Of a stretch of 64,000 bases of DNA, positions 35,901 to 47,900 are shown in pieces (within the stretch, counting starts at the first letter, position 1; each line of letters begins with the position of its first letter). Source of the stretch: Gnetum montanum (Eukaryota > Streptophyta > Gnetopsida > Gnetales > Gnetaceae). The notes beneath the pieces were generated by a model. That model did no database searches, was not told the DNA's origin, and saw only the letters and a program-made list of their open reading frames with translations. The translations under genes and the position numbers were made by a program. The DNA is taken from assembly GCA_015680685.1 (NCBI GenBank), contig MNCI01015627.1:148730-212729 (forward strand), given 5' to 3'.

Positions 35901-38900
35901 ATCTTCTATAGCAGCCATAATGTTCCCTTGTTGCTATTCTTCTTCTTTCGTAGCCACAACCTTCTCATGTTGGTGTTTATTGGTTGTTTCAGCCACCATC
36001 TTCTTTTGTTGTTCTTCTTCTTCTCTTTCAGCCATTCTTCTTGTTATTGTTCATTTGTTGTTCCAACCATAGTCTTGTTTTGCTGTTGTTCATTTCCAGC
36101 CACCTCCTTTGTGATTCAGCTCTTCTTCCCTCTCCTATGTGCACACAGACACTCCATTTTTTTCTGCTTTTGCTGCTGTTCATTTCCAACCACCTCCCTT
36201 GTGATTCAGCGTTCTTCCTTTTTCTCTTTTGTTTCTTCCTAACCCTTTTTATTCACATCAGTTTTGGTTTCACATCCAGTTTCTCTAATGTAAGTGAACC
36301 TTTACTAAAAATGGTTCTCCTTCTCTTTTTCTCTTCTTTTTAAATAAATAAATCCTTTTTCTGCACCACCTAGTCATGAGTTGAATTCTTTCCAGGATCA
36401 CTCTAAAAAAATTAATAAAAGTATGTTCTAAGAGGTTGCAGGTTCAATTCCCCAAGTTGTAACTTTTTATATTTTGAAATTCTAATTCTACCAAGTCTCA
36501 GGTTCAATTCCTCTTGATCTCACATAACAACAAACTGACAAACATAAAATATTCAAACATAGTATCCACCTTTGTTCCTTCTTTCTTCAGCACCATGCCA
36601 CCTCTAAATATATCAACAATAAATATGTAGCTGTGCTTTATTTCCAGCAACATTTCTCTTATAAATCAAGTTATAAGGTGCCATGGAAAAGATTTCAATA
36701 TGTGGAAGAGACATCTGCCTGAAAAGATAAAAACGTTTCTTTGGTTATTTTGCCAGGATGCAATTCCCGTACAATGGGAATTGCATCGGCACGACATTCA
36801 AATCAAGGACACTTGTCCCCTTTGCATGGTGGGGGTTGACATGATTATGCACTTTGCTCATGACTGTATTTTTACCTAGCAGGTGTGGAGAACAACCAAC
36901 TTGCCGACGAGAACAACGCTCAACAGGGAGTCTTTGTCTACTACGATCTTGTGGAGATTGTGGCGTGCATGTAATTTCTAGTTGTTTTGGGTGTTGCCAC
37001 TATTGTTACCAGCGCAAATTTCTGCAGAATGTGTGCATTTGTGGAAGGAGGCTTTGGCCGTGATGGGGGTGACAACAATTGCTGAACCCCCGTGTGAGGA
37101 ATTCCAATGGAACGAGGTGCTGTGGCATCTTGTGATGCAAGTAGGGTGGGCTGAGCTGCTTCCCTTGTTGCAAGGGGATTGAGCTGGAGGATGGGCCTCT
37201 TTTCACCAACTGGGTGGGGGTTTGGATGGTTTTTCATGGCACTCAGATTGAACTCATAGAGGCTGCCATTGCATGGCTGCTTCAGGTGCCAGTGGCAGGG
37301 GAGGAGGTTCCCCTGCGTGGCCACGGTCTACAAGATGGTAGAGATTTTTTCCCTAGGGTTGTCCCTAAGGCGGGGAGTGGGCAAGTGCCAAAGAAGGCAT
37401 TGGAGCCACTGTGGCAGGAGGTAGTAGTCCTCGTGGATAGATTTTATTTCTACTCTAGGAATGCTTGGAACTTGCTGGGGGTCTAGTTTACTCTAATGAG
37501 TTGCTTGTGTCGGGGGTGTAGAGCTAATTTGCCTCGTTTCTTTTTGGCCATGCTGTGGAGGCAATGGTGTGGGTGCCATTTTGGTCTAATTTTGATGCTA
37601 TGGAGAGCTGCCCCCCCGGGGGGNNNNNNNNNNNNNNNNNNNNNNNNNNNNNNNNNNNNNNNNNNNNNNNNNNNNNNNNNNNNNNNNNNNNNNNNNNNNN
37701 NNNNNNNNNNNNNNNNNNNNNNNNNNNNNNNNNNNNNNNNNNNNNNNNNNNNNNNNNNNNNNNNNNNNNNNNNNNNNNNNNNNNNNNNNNNNNNNNNNNN
37801 NNNNNNNNNNNNNNNNNNNNNNNNNNNNNNNNNNNNNNNNNNNNNNNNNNNNNNNNNNNNNNNNNNNNNNNNNNNNNNNNNNNNNNNNNNNNNNNNNNNN
37901 NNNNNNNNNNNNNNNNNNNNNNNNNNNNNNNNNNNNNGGGGTCTTCCTTACTCATGGGAGCTCTTTCATTGTGGGGGTGGAGCCGGGGTAGGCTGCAGAG
38001 AGGTTGGTGTGGGAATAGTGGCACCAGAGGGAGGAAGAGTTTCAATAGGAAAGGGAGCTTTGGGTTGTGTAGCAAGTTGAGGCCATTTGGATGATTACTA
38101 GAGAAGAAAGAATCCGGTGGGACATGGCTGAGGTGGTGTTGAGGCTTGAACAGGAGGCGGATCCTTGGGACAGAGTGAGGCAAGAGTTGGAGGATGAGGA
38201 AAGGCAATGGGAGGTGGTGGAAAGGGAGGTGGTCGAGTGTTGTGCCTAGGAAGAAGAGGAGGAGGCCCATATCTGGTGTTAGCTGGATAAGGCCCATGTT
38301 GATAGGGTGTGCTTTTGGTTACAGGAGGGTAGATGCCCTTATGTTATCCTCAATATTGTTAGGAATGCTCCATGGTTGGCCTTGCGGTGGCACATCTACA
38401 GGCATGGGAGAGAATTTCACCCTAACAAACAAGGGAGCAAGGCGGTGGAGTCTTTCAAATGCTTTTAGGAGGTAGTGGGCTTTGTTGACACAAAGCTGCA
38501 TTGGGATGTCCCGGATGCTATCCATGTGTAGAAGCATGCTTATTGTCCTTGTACTTGATTGCCATATTGGCTATAGTCGGGGGGCGGGGAGTGAAGGGGA
38601 ACATTCGGTTCCCTCGTTTTTAGAGCTTGGTTTGTACAGTCTATAAATTTTCTCACGTAATATATAGCCCAAATTTTTTTGAAAAAAAGAGTTCAAGTTC
38701 AAAACATAAAAACAAGTGAAACACCTTCTTGTTCAGGCCATCAGCAATGCAAGAGTTTCATATTCATAACTTATTATCTCATTGTGTTATGATGCCTTGA
38801 AAGGTCATCACACGACCTTTTTACAACCATGGAGGGGGTACTTATATTCTATTAACTAATGAAACTCCAAAGAACAATGTATCAACAATATACACAACAC

Positions 38901-41900
38901 TCCAGATGTTCATTATTTAAAATAATACAACTATGATATACACAATATTCCTGATTCATAGGTCAGATTCCTTCCACTTGATTCATTGGTCAAGTTCCTC
39001 AGCAAATATATCTCTTTCAGCCCTTGAAGCATAACATAAAGAAGTGTTTGTTTCTTCTTTCTTTTTAAATCTGATTGCTGAATAATTAGAATTCACACAA
39101 GAGCCCTTAGAGATTTTATATCCAAAACTTATATGAATGCACATCTAAGCAAGTACATTAGATATCCACACTAATATATATATATATATATATATATAGT
39201 CACATAGAAACATTTTAATTAGTTTAAGAAATTATTTCAATGCATAGAGGTCATGCAACACATTAAAAATAAAAACATTGGAACAACCTCAAAAATAATA
39301 CAACATTTCAGTTTCGTTTCTACTTAGCATTTCTTATGTTATATTCCATTAATATACACAAAGTCAACCAGAAGTATGTACTTAGTGCTTTGTATCATAC
39401 AACACACCTTAACACAACTTAGATCAATCACAAGGAAGAATAACTGGTAATTCAACCAATCATTAATACAAGCACATTAGCAACACTCTAAATCTATCAT
39501 AGCCATAAAATTATAGATAATTCTACAAATCAACACTATCCACATACATCATCATAACAAAGCATACTCACAAACATTGCCACAAACATTAAGATGAAAA
39601 TCCAAGAAAGTTGGGTTGTCACAGGTTATACGTCTTGGGATGTAGCTATAGTGAAATTATCTTAGGTTCCAACACTCTTTAACCATTTAAGCTTTATCTT
39701 CGCTAGAGAATATGTATTAGCTAATATTTCATACTAGTAAGGGTGTTGCATGGGGAGTAGAAAACATTGTGTGTCTAATAACTATGGTAGAGCACTCTAT
39801 TCTAGTGGGCTTAGATAAAGGGAATTTTTTTTTAACTAAATGGAATCAAACACATCTTGCAACCAAGTTGGATCACTATGTTAACCATTTGAGTGGAACC
39901 CACGAGCTAAAAGGCAAGGCAAGTATAACAATGTTATTGCATAGAAAACATCTCATGTAGCAGAATAAAGGTTCTAACTGTAATATCATCATCATCTTTC
40001 AAGCATTGTCTTAACAAAATGGGAATGGCTACATGAGTTCTTTTTCATTATTTAGTTTTATGAAGAGAGAGATCTATATTTATTTGCAATTTTTTTTATC
40101 ATAGTATAGCTCATTAGCATGATCCTTCTATAATTTGCATAATTTTGCAATGAAATGATGTAATGCCAAATAATAACATTCAATTCATTCGTGCCAAGTA
40201 CTATTCTCATTTTTTCTATTTGTTGAGCTAGTTAATACTTTGATGGTGTAGTGTACCCTCGATATGGGGTGATTTATACATAAGCATGTAGTATTTATAA
40301 TTCATATGTGGACACTAGATTTTGATTTCCAATTTAAAAAATATTTTGAAGTTTCATGTTTTGTGAAGCTATTTAATCTTCCATTGATTTTTAAAAGAGA
40401 TGAGTTACAAATTGTAATTCTTTTTGGACCTGTTAAGCATATGGAATCTTTTTCCATGCCATTTGGTTTTCATAGACATTTTTTTTTGGTTAAAGTCAAT
40501 ATTCTTAACCGTAAAAAAGAATTAGTATTTCAAGCAAGTGGGAAGACGTAGATTTGTCTAATTATGTATTATAATCTTCTTAATTTTTACAACTTTGTTA
40601 TCATCAAGGACATTTGTTTAATGTTTATCCTTTTTTGCTCAAGAAAAAGATGTTGAGAAAAAACATGTTGAAGTTGAGGATAGAAAAAACAAGTAGAAGC
40701 TAAAGATATGAAAAATCAAGTTAATGTTAGCAATATGAATGATCAAGGGGTATTAAAGAAACCAGAGGAGATAGAAGCTTCTTTGAATATTTATATTTGA
40801 ATTACATGAAATATTGATTAGTCTAGATAGATAGCTCATAAGGCAAATTTATCCTTATTTAACAAGAACCAATGTTGAGCCAAAGATTATTGATGTAAGG
40901 TTAGCCTTAAGTGGTGAAGTAATCATGATGACTAAGATCGAACAACATTTTGCATTGGATCTAGCTTTCCTACAAAAGTTGGTATTTCACCACAGCTTTC
41001 TATTGCTACCTTAAATTCTTTTGCTATTTCAAGTTTAAATACATATGTTGAAAATGTACAATGTTGTTAGGATTGGTACCATCCTGTTTAATACCAAGTA
41101 TTTTTTCTTTGTTGATTTTTGAAAATATTGATTTTAAGATTGTACACTTGAGTAGACATCCTTAAACTTGGAAAGTTTTTTCCTTACCATGTTATTGTTG
41201 GTGTTCTCTACTTGAGATTCATGGAAGACATAGATTTAGAGAGCAAAATGAGATGGGAGATTCATTGCTGTAATTTTCAAGTGCTTGCAACCTTGCAATT
41301 GCAAATAGCTATTTCAAGAAGAAGGCAGAACATTTAATTACATATAATACTGGTATGGATAGAACACAAATTGATTATTTCTTGTTGCACAAAAGAGATT
41401 GGGCCATTTGCAAAGGCTAGAAGGTCATACTTGTAGAGAGCGTTACAACTTAGCATTGATTAATGGTCATGGATATAGCTCTACAAAGCTTTAACAGTAG
41501 TATGAGAAAAGTGACCAAATGCATAAAATAGTAGAATTTGAAGGAAGGCAACATCACTGTATTTAGAGAACGATTACTTAAGGAAGACTTGAAATTAGGG
41601 TTGTTTTGCAAATTTGATTTGGGATCAAATGGAAAACTGCATTTAGAAAATTGGAGAGAACATTTTGATTGACACAAAAGACAAAAAATACAGAGCAAAG
41701 GAGATATGGCGGTGTAGTATAGTAAAACATGCTATCCAAGACAAAAAAGAATGCTTTAAGGACTGATAACAAAGGGGAAATCAAGAAGATAGGTTAATGT
41801 ATAAAATGCCAAAGGAGGTTGAATTAGCGGTAGCCAAAGCAATAGTAAACCAGAATGATCCTATGCCTAAACATTGATGACAAAGTATCAAAATGTTAAA

Positions 41901-44900
41901 TATCACAAGGACACAACACTTTTTATAGACTTTTGGTGAGTAGCATCCTAGAAAATTTTCATAAACTTTCGATTAGCTAAGATCTTTTATATGAGAGCCT
42001 GTTTGAAACAGTTGTATAAGCTACAATGCTTTATGGATGTTTGGTATGGGGACCAGATCTTCATCGAGGAAGGAAATTTAAAAACTTCAAGAGTAGGTCT
42101 TGTTGAATGAATTCAAGGTGAAACTCATGTCCTATATGCAATAATTTTATTAGAAGCTAATTTATTGCTATTGGAAGTTGAAGCAATGTATTAGCTCTGA
42201 ACATTCTCCTTTAATAATAAATATGGCAGTAAGATCTTAGGAGAGATCATTTGAAAAGCTCAACAACAAGGGTGCTTCTCTAAAAGATAATTATGGCTAC
42301 AAAAATGGGACATTGATAATATTGATGTAATAATAAATTTAGAACAAGCTTGGAAGCTTGTTATACAGAAAGATTTAGAGAGATGGCAAGATGAGGCACA
42401 AGTGCAAAAAAAAGCTTCAGTTTTACTTATAAAATATTAGAGGTGGCAGACATGATGAAATAAAATATCTTCATGCAACAATTAGAATATACATTATAGC
42501 ACTAATTAGCAGTGTAAGAATGGGATCACACCATCTCCGAGTTGAAATTGGAAGATGGAGCAATGAGCAACATAGACAAAATATGATGATTGTGTTTATT
42601 GCAAGTAGTAGATGATGAGCAAGATATATTATTAGAATGTTGCCAAACAAATTTCTTAAAAAATGATAAATCTCTTCAAACTACCACAATTAGTTCTAGG
42701 AAATTATATAGAAGACATGTTCAAGTACCGTGAATATTGAAGACATTTACTGTACTTAGGGTCTATTGCTATTGATGTATTTTGTACAAGTTAATTCGTC
42801 TAACATATCCTTTGGGTCTATACAGACATAATAAAGTATTAGTTTTCAATTTCTGATGTTTATGCAATTAGTAATTCTCAAATTAACTACGATAGTAAGA
42901 GAAAATTGTATACATGGGTCTATGAAATGTATTTCTGATAAAAGTTTCTTTAGGTAATTTGTTGTCTGTACACGACCATTAAAAGATGTGGTATTTTTAT
43001 ATGCTATGATACTTAAGGTTCCTCTGTATATTTTGGTTTTCTCTTTTTTAAAATCTGATGTTTATTGCAACCGATTTGTAGGGTCGTCCTGTATTTGCTA
43101 TTGGTGTTGGGCTTAGTGCATATGATAAAGCGCCTGTAAGTAGCGTTTGTGTTTTCTTATTATCTTAATGGGTTTGACGGTGTTGGGATAAAGACACCAT
43201 GATGATGGTGATGATTATCTCATGATATTATTGTGCCATTTTGGAAAGCATAAATAATAGGCGCTGTTTAAATGCTTAAATTAATAGATAGGTATATGTT
43301 CTGTAAAGTTGACACATGGGATGCTATGAATTTACTGAATATTTAAATACTTTTTAATCCCAGGCAGACAAATATGTGCAGTCACATATCCAGATAAATG
43401 AGTATAGAGACCAAGTTCTTCTGGTTTGTTTTTTTATTCTATTTTTTATTTTCAAGCAAAGTTTCATGTTTCTAGCACTGTGTATTCTCACATATTTCCT
43501 TGTTTCGTCAGCCAAATGCTTCAAAAAAGCAAGGCAGGTTTGTTGGACCCTGTTTAAAGGTTCTGGACATGACTGGTTTGAAGCTATCAGCATTAAACCG
43601 GATCAAGGTACACTGTTCTTGAACATCTGTTTTTAAAGTCTATTTTCATAACTACTTTGCTAGTTGTTGTGATGAACTCTTTTATTAGACAACATGTAGA
43701 TGAATCAGGCAACCTGTTAGCAACGGACGATGCCTGTATCACACCATTTCCTCAGCAGAACAGCTGTCCACTTGATACATGATTGTTCGATAGGTTGAAT
43801 GAGACGAAGGTAGGTTTATGTTAGGCTGAAATTGGAACCTGAGCAAGGGTGTGGAAAATTACCAAACTAACAAATCGTGTAATCAACAATGGTCAAAATT
43901 CAGAGCAATTGGATACCACATGCACACATCATTAATGAGTGAAAAATAAACTTGAATCATGTTATGAATTTCATCTTAAATATACATGGGCTTACAATAT
44001 CAGTTAATGAGGAAATAAAAAGAGTAGAGCATACTGAATAACTACCAAAAAAGAAAAAAAGATATAACAAAACGTTTTCCCAAAAAACATTTGATGTTGC
44101 ATTTTTCGTTTCAATGAGGAGCCATTCAATATTTGAAATCAAAGCAGACAGTCATTCAGCTTAGAAGGTAATTAGCCTGAAACTCTGCTGTTGCATTTGA
44201 CTGTTCAAAAGCACTCTCATGTCAAACGATTCTACATGGCATGGCTACTTACAAGCGTTTAGCACATAAATAGCAGTCTTTACAATATCCAGCATTTCGT
44301 TTAAAAGAATAAAACTCCCCTGTTTTAAACTCCTTAAGCAACAACAGGTTCAATGACCTTCACCCCACAACAAGAAAAGACAATTTTTTTTTATCATGAC
44401 TGAATAAAAAAAGACAAATTTTTTATCATGGTTGAATCTTTTCTGAAATAGTAAGGTCCTCCTACACTTGCACATCGTGGTCCTGCCACCCATCAGAGAG
44501 AGAGAATCTTAGTAATGATAAACTCCCCATGCCCACCTATAGCCACGAGTAAAGCCAAAGACGAGGTTCAAACCAAAAACAATTGACAAGGTCCTAGCAA
44601 TAGGGATGGCTTACAAACGGCAAACTTAAATAAATGGTTTATTTTTATTGATGCATCAGATATTCATCACAATCACAATCAATGGCTACAAGTGAATTCT
44701 GTAACTTTGCAAGTAGGTAAGAAAATAGAATAGGTATTTTGATAAACATTTTCTTCACTTAGCAAAATAGGTATTCTAACAAGCAGTTCTTTCATGTAAT
44801 AACCACTGGTCCAGAAAGTTCATCTCTTAGTGTGCTTGGTGGCTGGCCAGATTCCCCAAGTAAGAACCTGGTACCTCTAAATGTACCTCACATGCATCCA

Positions 44901-47900
44901 AGAACCTCTATCATCATCATCATCCTAGCCTTGTCCTAACAAAATGGGGTTGGCTACATGAGTTCTTTTTTCACCCTTTGCCTTTATGAAGAGCCAGATC
45001 TTTGTTTATTTAAAGTTTTTTCAAATCGTCTTTGATTGTTTTTTTCGATGTCTTAGTTGGGCTTCCTTTCGGTGGCTTTCTTGGAACATTGATGTAGCAA
45101 CCTTTTTTTATAGGCACATTGTCCAATTTTCTTTTCCCATGTCCAAACCATCTAAGCCGTCATTCTTGTAGCATTCTGAAATAGAATAGCTTTTGGAAAT
45201 AGAAGCCAGTCCAGGTTTTTCTCTAATATTTGTATGATGAAGTTTATCTCTTATGGTAACATTTAACATCTATTGAAGCATTTGCATTTTTTCCACATTA
45301 ATTTGTTGTTTATGCCTAATTTGAAATGCCCAACATTCAACACCATATAAGATAGTAGGCTTGATTGCTATCCTATAAAATTTCCCCTTCAGTTTTATTG
45401 GTATTCTTTTATCATGTAGAACACCACTAGCCTCCATTTTGACCATCTTATCTCAATTCTATTTTTTATATCATTATCAGTTTCACCCTCAGATTGGAGG
45501 ATTGATCCTAGGTAGTGAAATTGTTTGCAGTGAGTGACTTTGTGGCCTTAAATTGTCACTTCTATTAAGGTGTGGGGGGTCGGTGCGGTTGATGTATGAA
45601 GCCTGTTGGAGGACTTGCTTCTGTTCATATTTCAGTGGAGGGAAGACCGCGATATGGTCCTTTAGGGTGGACTGTGGTTTTACGGTGCCAGAGGTCTCGC
45701 TCTGATGCATTGGCAGTTGAGGGTGCATAGAGAGCTGGACTTGTTTGCTTGCGCACCAGTTTGGGTGCGTGTCTCTGAGATCCCGTGGGAAATGTGGAGC
45801 CTTGACTTTTTATGATGTATTGTGGGATTTTTTGGGGAGTTCATCCCCTTCGACAAGGTGACGTAGTCGATGGAACAGATGGGTTTTGCCTGTTTCTGCG
45901 TGTGGCGGGCCTTGTCATCGAGGGACTTAGTCAAGGAAGTTGTGCTTGAACTCCCTAGTGGTGAGGAATGGCTTCAAGTAGAGTTCGAAAATTTAGAGAC
46001 CGAGCTACTGGTGGAGAAAGCGCCACTGCCCCGGGGGGAGGGGGGGATGCTCCTTTTGTGGGAAAGAACGGCCACCATGAGCTTGACTATAGTGTTTGAG
46101 GTGTGGGGGCATGGTTGGCATGGGTTGAGGTGTGTGGGCGGGGGTTGGGTAGTCGTGGGGCGTAAGGGATAGAGGTTGGTGCTGCTGCCTCCCCCTTGGG
46201 TCTCCCTGTTGTAGCAAGAGGAGGTATGCTACTCATCTCTAGTTTCCCTGCCCTTGGTTATGCCGATAGTGCCAGGGATCAAGCTTCCCCTGCTTGGTGA
46301 TTGGGTTAATGTGGTCCGGGGGAGCTCAAAGCTGCAAAAACCCAAGGAGGTCTACCCGCAATTGGAGGACTCCGGATGCATTCCGGTGTCACTGGCGGGG
46401 GGCCAGCCTAGCTGCCCCTCTGAGACTCTGACATGGGATAAGCAGATAAAGTGGAGTATTGATTTACGGCTACAAAAGACCCTGCGGGAGGTCTATCAGT
46501 GATGCTCGACCGTTTGAGAGGGAAAATAGGCTTGAAAAGTAGGGGAAAAGGTGAAAATGGAGTAGAAATAAGTGAATATCTGGAACTTGGAAAACAAATT
46601 AATTAATTATCAGAACTTTGCAAATTCAGTGAATTGAATAGCCCATAGATTGGTGAATGCATTTGAAACTGAAATCAAATATCCATTCATCTCAATTGAA
46701 ACTTGAAACAATTAATTAGCAATCTTGAACTGGAACATATAAACATGTGCATGGAACCATAAGAATCTGAACCTGAATGGAGATGATTGTAATGAAGTTG
46801 CCTATTTGATAAGTGATGCGGTTGTATCCTTCATGAGGTTGAGATCCGTCTACAAAAACCTTGATCCTAGTCAGGAAAGGCAAGAAAATCACAATACGGC
46901 TCTAAACTGAAGTGAATAATTAGAACGTGTGAAAATGATAATTAGACCTGCACAGACCAAGGAGATTTGGGCAGAATTGGATAAGGCCCCTTATCTTACT
47001 TTGGGACATATGCTAATTTATTGGAAACTCACGTGAAAGCTATTTGAAGTTTTTTTGTCTACAATGTCTAAGGTTCAAAACCCACAATGCTACTTAATAT
47101 CTATACGTTCTAATGCATATCTTTTAATGTTCTGATCAACAATTAAAAATAATAACTAAGAAATATAATTAAGAAAACTAGTAAATCCATTAAGCAATGA
47201 ATCATATACACACAATAAGCTCAAAATAGAACTCCATGTGCCTTGACCCATCTAGTTCATGATAACTGTCTATTATAATCCCAACAAGGTTAGTGTCTAT
47301 ATGCTTAACAAAATATATGATTCCAAAACCTTGATAATGGAATAACATGGATATAAATATTATCTCTGCTACACATATAATAATGTGCTAGCAACCACAG
47401 CATACAAGCGAAGACACACCACATAACTATATCAAAATACAACAAATAGGCTAAACACCACATATGTACGTTAAGTCACAAGATATACCAACAAAAGCAA
47501 AGGGTGATCTAGAACAGGGATGCTACATGCTGGTTGTGTTATTGCTGAGTATTTGTTTGAATTGTGAAAAGGTATAATTGTAGGATTTTCCTGCAGAAAA
47601 CTAGAACTATGCTTTCAGGTTGTTTGTGATTTTACATTGGTGGAAGGATTTCGTGGACACTGAAAAGGTTTTCAAATGTAAGAATGATCTTTGCTTAGTA
47701 TCTTTTGTGGGATTGTTTATTTAAACTTTGTTTTATAAGGCTGGAGACACAAAGTTTTTCTCTGGTGAAAGGACCAATTGTGATGTACTCATCATTGTTG
47801 GTGTAGTGACATTGTAGCTATCAAAGTTGAGCTTTTCATTCTTATGAAAAATTATTCTTATTTGTTCCAAACATAGTCTCAAAATGTGCTTGCAGATCAT

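Larger units (their letters stand above)
36670..38690 (+). mobile_element. LINE3, 5'-truncated CTE-bearing LINE nested in B3
   Basis: It starts within the post-RT zinc-binding region, runs through the extension, and ends with a G-rich tail and TTTTTTTGAAAAAAA. A 314-base N gap (37624-37937) interrupts it. The 5' edge is approximate. No clean target duplication was recognised. Confidence 0.8.
34227..39623 (+). mobile_element. Solo LTR B3 with 5-bp target duplication, split by LINE3
   Basis: It starts TGTAACACCCATCC and ends GGGTTGTCACA, flanked by GGTTA at 34222-34226 and 39624-39628. Parts at 35280-35650 and 38780-39000 match B1 and B2. Without LINE3 it is about 3.3 kb, unusually long for an LTR and longer than B1 and B2. 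The right terminus differs from that of B2, so it is a subfamily. A (TA)n run lies at 39173-39198. No gag or pol. Confidence 0.82.

Noticed and set aside
35863-36343. Overlapping Phe/Ser/Leu-rich frames
   Set aside because: Pyrimidine-rich tract inside solo LTR B3; composition, not a protein.
36420-36520. GGTTCAATTCC sequences resembling tRNA B boxes (possible tRNA genes)
   Set aside because: No A box, acceptor stem or cloverleaf at the right spacing; they lie inside solo LTR B3.
37496-38297. Long open frames across the N gap
   Set aside because: Length is an artefact of translating N as X; only the short parts matching the LINE extension are meaningful.
43180-43230. ATGATGATGGTGATGAT run in intron 5, possible RTE tail
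   Set aside because: No RTE sequence precedes it on either strand; a simple triplet run within a 228-bp intron.
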